Counted from the stretch's first letter, positions 8,572 through 18,712 are shown. The stretch is DNA of 64,000 nucleotides from Jiangella muralis (GCF_001270745.1 NZ_KQ434758.1:124001-188000); one strand, 5' to 3'. Notes: generated from the sequence alone by a model not told the origin. Numbers and translations: made by a program.

Positions 8572-10769
8572 GGTGCGTAGGCCCGCAGCGCGACGACGTG
8601 CGCGTCGGGCGCGCCGTTGGTCGCCGTCACGACCACCCGCAGCGCGGTGCACGTCACCGGCGACGACAGCTCGTGCACCCGCCGACGCTTCCGGTTCTCG
8701 GTGACCGCCGCGACGGACACCCACGCGCCGTCCACCAGCGCCTCGACCACGTAGTCGCGGACCAGCGGCGGCGGCACCGGGAACGGCGTGCGGTGCCGGT
8801 GCAGGTTGATCAGGTCCTCGTCGATGTCGTCGTCGCCGATCAGCTCGACCCGGCCGATCGTCACCGGCGACTCCCACGTCAGCCGCAGCCAGGCCGGCAG
8901 CCCCGACGACACCCACGTGTGCGGCCCGGCGAACGGCCGCAGGTACCCGTCGACGGCCTGCGCGGGCGCGAAGGCGGCGGTCGAACCCGCCCGGAAGCAG
9001 AACGTCCGCCGCAGCAGTTCGCGGTTGGTCCATTCGCGCAGCGGCTGCGGCCGTTCGTCCTGGGGCCGCAGCGGCCGCCGGGTGAAGCTCAGCACGCCCG
9101 GCACCGGCCGGTCGGCCAGGTACAGCGACACCCCCGCAGCCGCCCGGACCAGCACGAACGCATTCCGGGGAGTGTCCGGCGCCCACGACAGGTCGAACCG
9201 GACCCACTGCTTCGACCCGGCGGCCACGGGCACCGTCACCGTCGACACCAGCGACCGCGGGACGTAGTTCTGCCCCGGCCCCGGGTCGTGCAGCTCCACG
9301 GTCAGCGACGTGTCGGCGGCGGCGTCGACCAGCAGCTCCAGCACCGGCAGCGACGGGTCCACCGGCAGCACCAGCCCGGCGTCCGCGTCCAGCGGCCAGA
9401 GCGACGACCCGTCCGCGACCGACAGCGCCGCCAAGGAACCCGACGCGGACACCGTGGTAGACGCGGCCAGGTCCGAGGGATCGACCAGCGGCAGACCGAC
9501 GATCGATGCGTCCTGCCGCAGCAGCGTCCGCTGCAACTCCCCGACGTCGACGGCCCGCGGCGGGACGCCCGAAGCGACGGCGAGCGCCGCCGCCGTGCCG
9601 GCCGCCTCGCCCATGACGGCGGTGGTGGCCTGCACCCGGGTGGTGCCGAACGCGACGTGCGACGCGGACACGTTGCGCCCGGCCAGCAGCAGGTTCGTCA
9701 CGTTCGTCGAATACAGCATGCGGTACGGGATGTGGTAGATCCCGTCGGCGTAGCGCTGCTTCGCGCCCTCCTCCTGCGCGTACATGCCACCGGGCGGGTG
9801 CAGGTCGATGGACCAGCCGCCGAACGCGACCCGGTCGTCGAACTCGGTCTGCCCGAGCACGTCGTGCTGGGTGAGCACGTAGTCGCCGACGAAGCGCCGG
9901 TACTCCCGCTTCCCCGGCACCGACCCGACCCACTCGAGGGTCAGCCGATCCACGTCGGCGAACTCGCCCGAGTTCTTGATGTGGTCCCAGATCCCGTAGA
10001 CAACGGCCCACAGTTCGTCGCGGATCGCCTCGTTGTCGTGCACGGTGTCCAGCTCGCCGCCGAACTCGATCCACCAGTACGCGCACCCGTTGTCCGACGC
10101 GCGGATGACGCGGCGCGACGGGATCGACGTCGCCGCGATGTCCTTGGTGAAGTCCGGCGGCACGAACCGCACGGGCTCGCCGGCGTCCTTGGAGTGGAAC
10201 AGCAGCGTGCTGCCGAGCGTGATCTCGTCGGCCACCTCGGGCGCCCACGGCTCGTCGTACTCCGACCGCGCCTCCCGCCCGATCCGGAACTCCGCCCCGG
10301 CCAGCGCGCCGACCAGCCCGTCGCCGGTGCAGTCGAGGAACACCGGGCCGGTGAACGTCGTCAGCAGCTCCGACCCCATGGTCCAGCCGGTCACCGACTC
10401 GATCCGGCCATCCGACGCGGCCACCGACCGCACGTCCGTGTTCAGGTACAGCGAGATGTTCGGCTCGGCCCGGACGGCGTCGAGCACCACCGCGTCCCAG
10501 TAGTACGGGTTGCCCTCGGGATTGCGGTACTGGTTCTCGACGAACAGCTCGCCCATGATGCCGGTCTCGCGGGCGTGGTGGTTGCGGCCGTGCGCCGTCG
10601 CGCCGACCACCCACACCCGGATCTCGCTGGACGAGTTGCCGCCCAGCACCGGGCGGTTGTTGATCAGCGCGACGGACCGCCCGAGGCGGGCGGCGGCGAT
10701 CGCGGCGCACACGCCCGCCAGCCCGCCGCCCACCACGGTCACGTCGTGCCGGACCTGCTGCTCGCGCAT
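8568..10769 (-). CDS. FAD-dependent oxidoreductase (FAD_oxidored/PF12831 type)
   Basis: A 733-aa protein with no signal peptide. The FAD-binding start VVGGGLAGVCAAIAAARLG lies at residues 12-30, followed by GGNSSSEIRVWVVGA, the conserved motif of the PF12831 family, and LLLAGRNVSASHVAFGTTRVQATTAVMGEAAGTAAAL near residues 350-400. The C-terminal 290 residues are beta-rich and may form one or two jelly-roll or discoidin-like carbohydrate-contact modules. PF12831 members often sit in polysaccharide or glycoside loci, but few have known reactions. The ATG overlaps the stop of the upstream gene by one base (TGATG). Oxidation of a sugar hydroxyl is an inference from context. Confidence 0.85.
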   Translation of the reverse strand: MREQQVRHDVTVVGGGLAGVCAAIAAARLGRSVALINNRPVLGGNSSSEIRVWVVGATAHGRNHHARETGIMGELFVENQYRNPEGNPYYWDAVVLDAVRAEPNISLYLNTDVRSVAASDGRIESVTGWTMGSELLTTFTGPVFLDCTGDGLVGALAGAEFRIGREARSEYDEPWAPEVADEITLGSTLLFHSKDAGEPVRFVPPDFTKDIAATSIPSRRVIRASDNGCAYWWIEFGGELDTVHDNEAIRDELWAVVYGIWDHIKNSGEFADVDRLTLEWVGSVPGKREYRRFVGDYVLTQHDVLGQTEFDDRVAFGGWSIDLHPPGGMYAQEEGAKQRYADGIYHIPYRMLYSTNVTNLLLAGRNVSASHVAFGTTRVQATTAVMGEAAGTAAALAVASGVPPRAVDVGELQRTLLRQDASIVGLPLVDPSDLAASTTVSASGSLAALSVADGSSLWPLDADAGLVLPVDPSLPVLELLVDAAADTSLTVELHDPGPGQNYVPRSLVSTVTVPVAAGSKQWVRFDLSWAPDTPRNAFVLVRAAAGVSLYLADRPVPGVLSFTRRPLRPQDERPQPLREWTNRELLRRTFCFRAGSTAAFAPAQAVDGYLRPFAGPHTWVSSGLPAWLRLTWESPVTIGRVELIGDDDIDEDLINLHRHRTPFPVPPPLVRDYVVEALVDGAWVSVAAVTENRKRRRVHELSSPVTCTALRVVVTATNGAPDAHVVALRAYAP

Positions 10770-13087
10770 CAGCCCTCCGCCGGCCGGTGGACGATGGACG
10801 AGACGCGCCGCTCCGGCTGGTCACCGAGGCCGTAGTAGACCCGGGGAGTGCCGTCCAGCACGACGCCGACGGTGCCGCGCGACGCGGTGACGGTCCGCTC
10901 GCGGCCGAGCACGTCGACCTCGCGCAGCCGCGCGCCGAGGAACGCGACGTCGGTCTTGGTGGGCCAGTCGTCCTCCCACGCCTCCGGGTGCGCATAGTAC
11001 GGCTGGTCGCCGTGGTCGGCGTTGAGGAAGTAGCCGTCCGTGCGGGTCCACAGGATCGACATCGGGCCGTCAGGGGTGTCGAACTGCAGCCCCTTCACGT
11101 CCTCGTCGTCGAACGACAGCCAGCGGACGAACTCGGCGCCCTCCAGCAGCCGGGTCGCGGTGGCGTACGCGAGCAGCGACGGCTTCGCGCTGGTGTCGCG
11201 GTTCATCAGCCCGAAGTGGTACTCCGGGTTGGTCGGGTTCGCCTTCTGCGGCTGGTGGATGATGCTGTCGTGCAGCTGGTACCAGTTGACGCCGTCGACC
11301 CCCTCTGACCGGCACAGCGCGAGCGTGAGCAGGACGTTCTCGGCCGACTGGCGCATGGTGTCGTTCCACCAGTGGTTCGGGCGGGTGCACGAGTACGCCT
11401 CGGTCAGCCACAGCTCCTTGTCGCCACCGTACTCGTCGACCCGGCGGCGGGCCTCGCGCAGGCCGCCGAGGAAGTTCCAGTAGCTGCCGTTGCTGCCCTG
11501 CTCCCACTCCTCCGGCGGCGGGGCGTAGTCGGGGGTGAAGTTGCCGCGGCCGGGGTGGAACGCGAACACGTCGATGAGGTCCCAGCCGCCGTTGGCGTGG
11601 AAGTTGTCCAGCCAGTTGACGTCCATGCCGCCGAGGCCGGTGTTCATCACCTTGACGTCGGAGCCGACCTCGGCCAGCCGCTCGACCACCGGGCGCAGGC
11701 CGTCGCGGATGTACTCCTCGGTGAACTTGCCGGACATCCACGGCTGGTTGCGCTCGTTGTCGACCTCGAAGTAATGCGCGCCGGCGTCGACGACGACGTC
11801 CACCAGCTCGGCCGCCCAGGCCTTGACCTCCTCCGGCGGCGCGTCGAACACGACGTCGCCGTGCTGGATGTTGGGCATGATGCCCATGGCCTCGAGCTCG
11901 GCCGGCGCGATGCCCGGCGCGCCGTTGTAGGCGATGCGCACCGACGCGACGCCGATCCGCTTCAGCAGCGCGGCGACGTCCTCCTTGCTCGGCTGCAGCA
12001 GCCACGGGTAGTTGGCGATGCCGACCCGGCCGCCCGGCTGGTACTCGTACGGGCGCAGCGACGCCAGCGTGGTGCGCGCGAACGCCTCGTCATCGCCGGC
12101 GGCGACCCGGACCTCGACGAACACGATGCCCTGCTCCGGCGACGGGAACTCGACGGTGCGCTCGCCCACCCCGCCGGCGGGCAGCCGCAGCGTCTCCTGG
12201 CCGCTGGCGACGACGGCGCCGTCGAAGTCGCGGCCCCACCAGCTCAGCTCGACGTCGCGGGCGGCGGCGCCGCCGTTGACGGCCTGCGCGTGGACGGCCA
12301 TCGCGTGCCCGGCGCCGGACCACAGGTTGAACGGCTGGTCGGTCCAGATGTCGACGCCCAGCGGACGGGCCTGGGCCAGCGCGTTCGCCGCGGCCGGGCG
12401 CAGGTCGCCGATCACGACGTCGACGTCGTGCACCAGCACGTCGCCGTCGTACTTCCCGGCGACGTGCACCCACTCGCCCGCGCTCCACGCCGGGTTGCTG
12501 TCGGCGATCCGCAGGAACCCGGCGGTGTCGGGCCAGCTGCGCGCGTAGATGACGCCGTCGTTGGTCTCGTACGGCACGCCGCCGCCGCTGTCGCGGTTCC
12601 ACCGGGTCAGCGCGCGGGTGCTCTCCGGGCCGGCGTCGCCGAGGGCCACGCGGTGGAACTGCGAGTTGAGGTACATCTGGTTGCCGCTGGTGGCTTCCCA
12701 GCGCACGTGCAGCCGGTGCGCGGTGACGTCGAAGGTGCCGCTGACGGCGATGCCCACGCCGGTGCTGCCCATCCGGTAGTCGACCCGGATCGCCGGGCGG
12801 CCGTCCGGCAGCGTGATCGCCGACGGCGTGCCGCCGAAGGTGCGCTGCTGCCCGAGCACGGTGTCCTTGACCGTGAAGTGCGCCAGCTGCAGCCGCTGCA
12901 CGCCCGCGCCGTCGGCGACCGTCACGGCGCCGTCCGACCCCGCGGTGACGACGATGCCGTCGGCGCCGATCGTGACGGGCTCGGCGGCGGCCGCCTGCGC
13001 GACCACACCCGGCAGCAGCCCGGCGCCGACGGCCACCGATCCCGCGGCGCCGACGAACGTCCGGCGGGTCAGGTGGAGTTCTCCCAT
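10769..13087 (-). CDS. Tat-exported clan GH-A-like glycoside hydrolase, paralogue 1
   Basis: A 772-aa protein with a Tat signal (TRRTFVGAAG, then a hydrophobic stretch ending AQAAAAEP near residue 36). An N-terminal beta-rich half (about 40-350) precedes a likely TIM barrel (about 360-650) and a C-terminal beta domain. The motif EVDNERNQPW supplies a candidate acid/base E445 in the N-E pair of clan GH-A, and KELWLTEAY supplies a candidate nucleophile E563. The layout recalls GH39/GH5-type enzymes, but no family can be named. It probably releases the sugar that the adjacent importer takes up. It shares its whole plan with the next gene upstream; the ATG has a GAGG site. Confidence 0.75.
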   Translation of the reverse strand: MGELHLTRRTFVGAAGSVAVGAGLLPGVVAQAAAAEPVTIGADGIVVTAGSDGAVTVADGAGVQRLQLAHFTVKDTVLGQQRTFGGTPSAITLPDGRPAIRVDYRMGSTGVGIAVSGTFDVTAHRLHVRWEATSGNQMYLNSQFHRVALGDAGPESTRALTRWNRDSGGGVPYETNDGVIYARSWPDTAGFLRIADSNPAWSAGEWVHVAGKYDGDVLVHDVDVVIGDLRPAAANALAQARPLGVDIWTDQPFNLWSGAGHAMAVHAQAVNGGAAARDVELSWWGRDFDGAVVASGQETLRLPAGGVGERTVEFPSPEQGIVFVEVRVAAGDDEAFARTTLASLRPYEYQPGGRVGIANYPWLLQPSKEDVAALLKRIGVASVRIAYNGAPGIAPAELEAMGIMPNIQHGDVVFDAPPEEVKAWAAELVDVVVDAGAHYFEVDNERNQPWMSGKFTEEYIRDGLRPVVERLAEVGSDVKVMNTGLGGMDVNWLDNFHANGGWDLIDVFAFHPGRGNFTPDYAPPPEEWEQGSNGSYWNFLGGLREARRRVDEYGGDKELWLTEAYSCTRPNHWWNDTMRQSAENVLLTLALCRSEGVDGVNWYQLHDSIIHQPQKANPTNPEYHFGLMNRDTSAKPSLLAYATATRLLEGAEFVRWLSFDDEDVKGLQFDTPDGPMSILWTRTDGYFLNADHGDQPYYAHPEAWEDDWPTKTDVAFLGARLREVDVLGRERTVTASRGTVGVVLDGTPRVYYGLGDQPERRVSSIVHRPAEG

Positions 13088-13098
13088 GTCAGGTCCTC

Positions 13099-15396
13099 TC
13101 AAACGGGGTACGTGGCGGTGGTGGTCAGATCGAGGCCGACGAAGATGCGCGGCGCGCCGTCGAGGGTGACGGTGACGCGGCTGCCGGCGGCGGTGTGCAG
13201 GGTCTCCTGGCCGATCGCGTTCAGCTCGCGGACGGTGGTGGTCGCGGCCGGGGTGGGCAGCGACACCGGCGTCTTCGTCGGCCACGGGTCCAGCCACGGC
13301 TCGGGGTGCGGATGGTAGGCGCCCTCGCCGTGACCGGCGTTGAGCACGTAGCCGTCGCGGCGGGTCCACAGCACCGAGAACCGGCCGGTGGGCGCGTTGA
13401 ACAGCAGCCCCTTGACCTCGGGGTCGCTGAACGTGACCCGCCCGGCGTATGTCGCCTGGTCGAGGAAGCGGGCGGCGGTGGCGAAGGCCAGCAGCGACGG
13501 CTTCGGGCTGCGGTCGCGGACCAGCAGGCCGAAGTGGTACTCGATGTCGGCGGGGTCGGCCTCGCGCGGCTGCTGCTCGATGCCGTCGTCGAGCGTGTAC
13601 CAGGTGACGCAGCGCACCCCGTGCGCCTTGGCCAGCATCAGCTGCAGCAGCACGTTCTCGGCGGCGTGCCGGTAGGTGTCGGTCCACCAGCGGTTCGGCA
13701 ACGTCGACGCGTACGCCTCGGTCAGCCACAGCTCCTTGCCGCCGTTGACGGTGCGCGCCTCGTGCGCCTTGCGCAGTGAGCCGATGAAGTTCCAGAACAC
13801 CGGCTTGCGGTCCCCGTTGGGCTCCAGCCACGGCTCCGGCGGGGCGTAGTCGGCGACGTAGTTGCCGCGGCCCGGGTGGTAGGCGAGCACGTCCACCTCG
13901 CTCCACCCGCGGGCCGCGCCGAACCCGTCCAGCCAGACCGAGTCCAGGCCGGCGAGTCCGCAGGTCATCACCTTGAACGTGGCGTCCGGCCGGGCCGCCA
14001 TGGCGGCGCGTAGCGGGCGCAGCGCGGCGGTGACGTACTCGGCCGGCGTACGGGTGGTCTCGGTGAGGTTCAGCTCGTTGCCGCACTCGTAGTAGCGGGC
14101 GCCGGCGGCGACGCAGCGGGCGACCATGCCGTCGGCCCAGGCGCGCTGCTCGGCCGGGGTCTTGCCGTACGGGAGACCGCCGAGCTGGACGTTGTGCAGC
14201 AGCCCGTGCCGGTCGAGGTCGGCCGGCGGGATGCCGGGCGCGCCGTCGTAGGCGGTACGGACCCACTTCATGCCGATCAGCTTCAGCAGCGCCGCGGTCT
14301 CGTCCGGCCCCGGCCCGCTGAGCAGCCACGGGTAGTTCGAGACACCGAACATGCTGGTGTCGGCGGCCTGGTACGTGAACGCCGACAGCGCGGCGAGGTT
14401 GGTGCGCGAGAACGCCGTGACGGCCGGGGCGGCGGCGTCGGTCACCACGGCCTCGACGAACGCGATGTCGCGGCCGCCCAGCGTGACGTCGAACGACGTG
14501 TTCCACACCGCCCGCGCGGCCACCGTCACCGGGCCGGCCGACCCGCTCTGCACCGCGCCGGACCAGGTCCGTGCGGTCCAGACGAGCCGCACCTGCCGGT
14601 CCGTCGTCTCCGAGTTCACCACCTGCGCGTTCACGGTCTTCGCGCCGCCGGTCGGCCACACGTGGAACGGCTGGTCGGCCCACAGCTCCACGCCCAGCGG
14701 GGTGACGATGTCGCGGGCGATGACGCCGGCCGCGTGCGGTCGCATGAGGCCGGGCACCAGCACCGCCTCGGTGACGTAGCCGGTGCCGGACGCGACGCCC
14801 GGCGCATGCAGCCAGGTGGCGTCGCCGAAGCCCGGCGTGCTCTCGCGCAGCCGCAGCAGCAGCCGGTTGTCCGCGTACGTCAGCGCGTAGCCGGCGCCGT
14901 GCGAGGTCTCGTACGGGATGCCGCCGCCGGCGTCGCGGTTCCACAGCGCCACCGGCCGGTACGTCTCGGTGCCGTTCACGACGGTGTGGTGGACGGCGAA
15001 CTGGTCCGGCACCGCCTCCGCGCCGCTGACCTCCCAGCGGATCCGCGCCTTGCGCAGCCCGGCGACGACGATCGCGCGCACCGTCACCGACGGGTGCTGG
15101 GTGACGTAGTCGACGTGCAGCTCGGTCGGGCCGACCGCGGTCACCGACGACGCGCCGAACGTGCGGGCGGCGTTCGAGTACTTGACGTGCGTGATCGTCA
15201 GCCGGTGCAGGCCACCGGCGTCGAGCACGCGGATCGCCCCGCTGGTCTGGTCGACGGCCAGCGCGACGGTGCCGGCCGGGTCGGCGGCGGTGAGCTCCGC
15301 GGCGTGCGCCGCGCCCGGCAGCGCCGTGGCCAGCAGGCCGGTGCCGCCGGCCGCGAGCGAGCCGCGGACGAACGTGCGTCTGGACAGTTCGGGCAT
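13099..15396 (-). CDS. Tat-exported clan GH-A-like glycoside hydrolase, paralogue 2
   Basis: A 765-aa protein with a Tat signal (SRRTFVRGSLAAGGTG, cleavage after GAAHA near residue 32) and the same three-part layout as the gene 11 bp downstream. The two share WNRDxGGGxPYETxxG, NYPWLL, FHPGRGN/YHPGRGN, NHWW/NRWW and KELWLTEAY. The candidate catalytic pair is E441 (ECGNELN) and E560 (WLTEAY), so both copies keep the residues. An AAGGAGGG site sits just before the ATG. The pair arose by tandem duplication and has diverged well, which suggests different linkages or substrates. Confidence 0.75.
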   Translation of the reverse strand: MPELSRRTFVRGSLAAGGTGLLATALPGAAHAAELTAADPAGTVALAVDQTSGAIRVLDAGGLHRLTITHVKYSNAARTFGASSVTAVGPTELHVDYVTQHPSVTVRAIVVAGLRKARIRWEVSGAEAVPDQFAVHHTVVNGTETYRPVALWNRDAGGGIPYETSHGAGYALTYADNRLLLRLRESTPGFGDATWLHAPGVASGTGYVTEAVLVPGLMRPHAAGVIARDIVTPLGVELWADQPFHVWPTGGAKTVNAQVVNSETTDRQVRLVWTARTWSGAVQSGSAGPVTVAARAVWNTSFDVTLGGRDIAFVEAVVTDAAAPAVTAFSRTNLAALSAFTYQAADTSMFGVSNYPWLLSGPGPDETAALLKLIGMKWVRTAYDGAPGIPPADLDRHGLLHNVQLGGLPYGKTPAEQRAWADGMVARCVAAGARYYECGNELNLTETTRTPAEYVTAALRPLRAAMAARPDATFKVMTCGLAGLDSVWLDGFGAARGWSEVDVLAYHPGRGNYVADYAPPEPWLEPNGDRKPVFWNFIGSLRKAHEARTVNGGKELWLTEAYASTLPNRWWTDTYRHAAENVLLQLMLAKAHGVRCVTWYTLDDGIEQQPREADPADIEYHFGLLVRDRSPKPSLLAFATAARFLDQATYAGRVTFSDPEVKGLLFNAPTGRFSVLWTRRDGYVLNAGHGEGAYHPHPEPWLDPWPTKTPVSLPTPAATTTVRELNAIGQETLHTAAGSRVTVTLDGAPRIFVGLDLTTTATYPV

Positions 15397-15432
15397 GGTG
15401 CGTCCCTCCTTCTTCGTCGAAGTGCGGACGTG

Positions 15433-16302
15433 CTACCCCTTGACCCCCGTGAAACCGAGGCCGGCGACGATCTGGCGCTGGAAAGCCAGGAAGACGAGCA
15501 CCGGCGGGACCAGCGCAAGCACCATCGCGGCGATCAGCTGGTCCTGTGGCGCCTGGCCGGCCAGCACCGTCAGCGCGACGGCGATCGGCTGCTTCTGCGG
15601 GTCGGCGATCGCGACCAGCGGCCAGATGAAGTCCTTCCACGAGTGCATGACGGCGAGCAGGCTGATGACGGCGAGGATCGGCCGGCTCATCGGCAGCACG
15701 ATGCTCCACAGCAGCCGCCAGGTGCCGGCGCCGTCGACCTTCGCCGCGTCGAACAACTCCTTCGGCAGCGCGTCGAAGAACCCCTTCGCCAGCAGCACGT
15801 TGAACGCGTTGGCGCCGGCCGGCAGCCAGATCGCCCAGTACGTGTTGGCGATGTTGATGCCCAGGATCGGCAGGTCGATGATGGTGAGGAACAGGCTGAC
15901 CATCGACACCGTGTACGGCACGAACATCGTGGCCAGGATCGCGCCGTACACGTACGGGCCGATCCGCGGCCGCAGCACCGACAGCGCGAACCCCGCCGTC
16001 GCCGCCACGAACAACTGCACGGCCCACGAGCCGAGCACGATCCAGAAGCTGTTCAGCACGTACCGGCCGACCTGCAGGTCGTCCCACGCCAGCGAGAAGT
16101 TGGCCCACCGCGCGTCGGCCGGCCACAGCGCCAGCGGGTTCGTCACCAGTTCGGTCGGCGACGACACCGCGCCCTTGGCCGCCCAGTACAGCGGGCCGAG
16201 GCCGATCAGCACCAGCGCGATCAGGGTGAGGCCGTGGACGGTGAACAGCGCGCGGCGGGTGCCCGGCCGGCGCCGGCTGGTCTCGGAGACGAATCCGCTC
16301 AT
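15433..16302 (-). CDS. Carbohydrate ABC transporter permease (MalG type)
   Basis: A 289-aa inner-membrane permease with six predicted helices. The conserved EAA loop reads FDAAKVDGAGTWRLLWSIVLPMSRP. The ATG overlaps the stop of the MalF-type permease by 4 bases. With the binding protein and MalF-type subunit it forms a CUT1 sugar importer. The gene for the hydrolase (paralogue 2) follows after 36 bp. Confidence 0.93.
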   Translation of the reverse strand: MSGFVSETSRRRPGTRRALFTVHGLTLIALVLIGLGPLYWAAKGAVSSPTELVTNPLALWPADARWANFSLAWDDLQVGRYVLNSFWIVLGSWAVQLFVAATAGFALSVLRPRIGPYVYGAILATMFVPYTVSMVSLFLTIIDLPILGINIANTYWAIWLPAGANAFNVLLAKGFFDALPKELFDAAKVDGAGTWRLLWSIVLPMSRPILAVISLLAVMHSWKDFIWPLVAIADPQKQPIAVALTVLAGQAPQDQLIAAMVLALVPPVLVFLAFQRQIVAGLGFTGVKG

Positions 16303-17246
16303 GACTTGCTCCAGCTCCGGGTGGCCCGCAGGTACACCGCCGACATCAGGGCGAGCGCGAGGGCGAGCAGGAAGGCCAGCGCCGCGGCCTGCCCGTAATT
16401 GCCCTGCTGGAACCCGTAGCGGAAGATCAGCAGGAGGACGGTGGTGGTGGAGTTCTGCGGCCCGCCGCCGGTGAACACGTACGGCTCGGTGAACACCTGC
16501 ACGGTGTTGATCAGCTGCCAGAGCAGCAGCAGCGCGATCACCGTCCGCAGCTGCGGCAGCATGACGTGCCAGATCCGCTGCCACAGGTTGGCGCCGTCGA
16601 TCTCGGCCGCCTCGTACAGCTCCTGCGGGACGCCCACCATCGCGGCCAGGTAGATGAGGACGGTGCCGCCCATGCCGGCCCACGTCGACTCCAGGACGAG
16701 GCTGAGCATCGCGGTGTCCGGCGACTCCAGCCACGGGTACGGTCCCAGCCCGACCTTGCCGAGCAGCTCGTTGAACAGGCCGGCGCCCGGGTCGTAGAAC
16801 CACTTCCACAGCAGCACCGACACCACCGGCGGGATCACCACCGGCAGGTAGACGAGGAACCGGTACACCCCGCCGAGCCGGCGCACCGTCGACAGCACCG
16901 ACGCCAGGATCAGCGGCGCCGGGAACCCGATCAGCACGCCCAGCCCGACGAACAGCAGCGTGTTCTGCACCGCCGTGCCCAGCAGCGGGTCGGCGAACAG
17001 CGCCTGGAAGTTGTCCAGGCCGACCCACTCGCTGCTGCCCATCAGGTCGGTCCGCTGGAAGCTGATGATCAGCCCGCGGACGATCGGCCACCACGCGAAC
17101 AGGCCGAAGATCGCAATCGCGGGGAGCAGGAACACCAGCCCGATGAGCTCCCTGCGCCCGCCGGCCCGCCACCGGCGGGAGCGGGCGGCCCGGACCTGCC
17201 GGTCCGCCTGCTCCTCGTCCGGACGGGTGACCGTCGCCGTCGTCAC
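16299..17246 (-). CDS. Sugar ABC transporter permease (MalF type)
   Basis: A 315-aa permease with an N-terminal basic tail, a first helix at about residues 34-55 and the EAA loop YEAAEIDGANLWQRIWHVMLPQL. The GTG start has GGAGG 9 bases upstream. It begins 16 bp after the binding-protein stop. It pairs with the MalG-type subunit downstream; no ATPase gene lies in the operon, so a shared MsiK-type ATPase is implied. Confidence 0.93.
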   Translation of the reverse strand: MTTATVTRPDEEQADRQVRAARSRRWRAGGRRELIGLVFLLPAIAIFGLFAWWPIVRGLIISFQRTDLMGSSEWVGLDNFQALFADPLLGTAVQNTLLFVGLGVLIGFPAPLILASVLSTVRRLGGVYRFLVYLPVVIPPVVSVLLWKWFYDPGAGLFNELLGKVGLGPYPWLESPDTAMLSLVLESTWAGMGGTVLIYLAAMVGVPQELYEAAEIDGANLWQRIWHVMLPQLRTVIALLLLWQLINTVQVFTEPYVFTGGGPQNSTTTVLLLIFRYGFQQGNYGQAAALAFLLALALALMSAVYLRATRSWSKS

Positions 17247-17262
17247 TGTGTGATTCCTCCGG

Positions 17263-18654
17263 CTACTGGGCGGCTTCGAGCTGCCGGTTGGCCTCGTCCT
17301 CGGCGGCCGCGAGCAGCGCGTCGACGTCGGCGTCGGGGTCGGTCAGCACGGCCTGCACTACCGGGTCGAGCACCTGGTAGAGCCCCTGCGCGTTGAGCGG
17401 CGGCTCCGGCTTCAGCTCCAGTTCCGGCGTGCCGGCGAGGTACGGCTGGAAGTTCTCCAGCTCGACGTTGACGAACGGCGCGACCGCCTCGTTGATCAGC
17501 TGCTGCTGCGCGTCGTCGAACATCGGCAGCACCGGGACGCCGACGGCGGCGGCCGGGTCCTGCGCCAGCGCCTCGGCCTCGGCGGCCGCCGTCTCCGGGT
17601 CGTACTGCGGCTCGGCGTAGTAGAACACCATCCACTCGACGGCGGCCGCGGCGCGGTCCTCCGGCACCGACGCCGGGACCATGAAGATCTCGCCGCCGCT
17701 CATCGTGGCGTCGCCGCCGGCCTGCGGCATCGACGTGACGCCGTAGTTCGCGGTGTCCTCCATGCCGAAGTTCTGCTTCGCCAGCCGGTAGGTGCCCGGC
17801 GTGCCCATGAACATGCCGACCTGACCGGCGGCGAACTGGCGGATGACGTCGTCCTGGTTGAGCAGCTGCGTCTCGCCCATCGACTGGTCGGTCCAGCGCA
17901 TCTCGCGCAGCAGCCCGAGGGAGTCGCGGACGGCGTCGTTCTGGAAGTCCGCGACGTAGCTGTCGCCGTCGGCCTTCTCCAGCTCGCCGCCGTGCGCGTA
18001 CGCCAGCATCGTCAGCTGCCAGCCGCCCTGGCCGTCCTTCGACTCGTGCACGAACCCGGCCACGCCGGTGGCGGCGCTGATCGCCTGCGCGGCGGTACGA
18101 ACGTCGTCCCAGGTCGCCGGCGGGGTGTCCGGGTCGAGGCCGGCCTGCTCGAACAGCGCCCGGTTGTAGACCAGGCCCAGCGCGAACGGCGAGCGCGGGA
18201 TGCCGTAGACGTCGCCCTCGCCATCGGAGATCGGCTCCAGCACCTGCGGGTTGATCTCCTCGGCGTGCTCCCACTCGTCGAGGTACTGCGTGATCGGCTG
18301 CACCTGGCCGCGCTGGATCAGGCCCTGCGGCTCGGTCAGCGGCACCCGGATGACGTCCTCGACGCCGCCGCCGGCCAGCAGCGCGGAGAACGTCTGCGGG
18401 TCGTACTCGTTCGTCGACGCCTCGATCTCGATGTCCGGGTGCTGCTCCTCGAACTCGGCGATCTTCGCGTTGAACTGGTCCTGCCCGGCCTGGTCGGTGC
18501 CCGCCGGCAGGCCCTGGACGCGGATGGTGACGGTGCCGCCGTCGCCGCCGCTGCCGCCGGCGTTGTCGTCGCCGCCGCAGGCGGTCAGCAGAGCGATGCC
18601 GCCGAGCAGCAGCGCGCCGAGGCGAAATGGGCGTGGTCTGGCCATGGATGTCAT
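17263..18654 (-). CDS. Sugar-binding lipoprotein of CUT1 ABC importer
   Basis: A 463-aa family-1 extracellular solute-binding protein. A lipoprotein signal ends in LLTACGG, so the mature N-terminal Cys is lipid-anchored outside the membrane. The body shows the class I segments EFEEQHPDIEIEASTNEYD and VYGIPRSPFALGLVYNRALFEQAGLDPDTPPATWDD. Three in-frame ATGs exist (18666, 18654, 18645); 18654 is chosen because GGGAG lies five bases before it. It begins 58 bp after the LacI gene, so LacI and the importer can be co-transcribed. Confidence 0.92.
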   Translation of the reverse strand: MTSMARPRPFRLGALLLGGIALLTACGGDDNAGGSGGDGGTVTIRVQGLPAGTDQAGQDQFNAKIAEFEEQHPDIEIEASTNEYDPQTFSALLAGGGVEDVIRVPLTEPQGLIQRGQVQPITQYLDEWEHAEEINPQVLEPISDGEGDVYGIPRSPFALGLVYNRALFEQAGLDPDTPPATWDDVRTAAQAISAATGVAGFVHESKDGQGGWQLTMLAYAHGGELEKADGDSYVADFQNDAVRDSLGLLREMRWTDQSMGETQLLNQDDVIRQFAAGQVGMFMGTPGTYRLAKQNFGMEDTANYGVTSMPQAGGDATMSGGEIFMVPASVPEDRAAAAVEWMVFYYAEPQYDPETAAAEAEALAQDPAAAVGVPVLPMFDDAQQQLINEAVAPFVNVELENFQPYLAGTPELELKPEPPLNAQGLYQVLDPVVQAVLTDPDADVDALLAAAEDEANRQLEAAQ

Positions 18655-18712
18655 GTGCGCTCCCAAGGACTTCCTCGTACCTGGAGATGGGAACCGGCGA
18701 AGTGCCGGCGGA

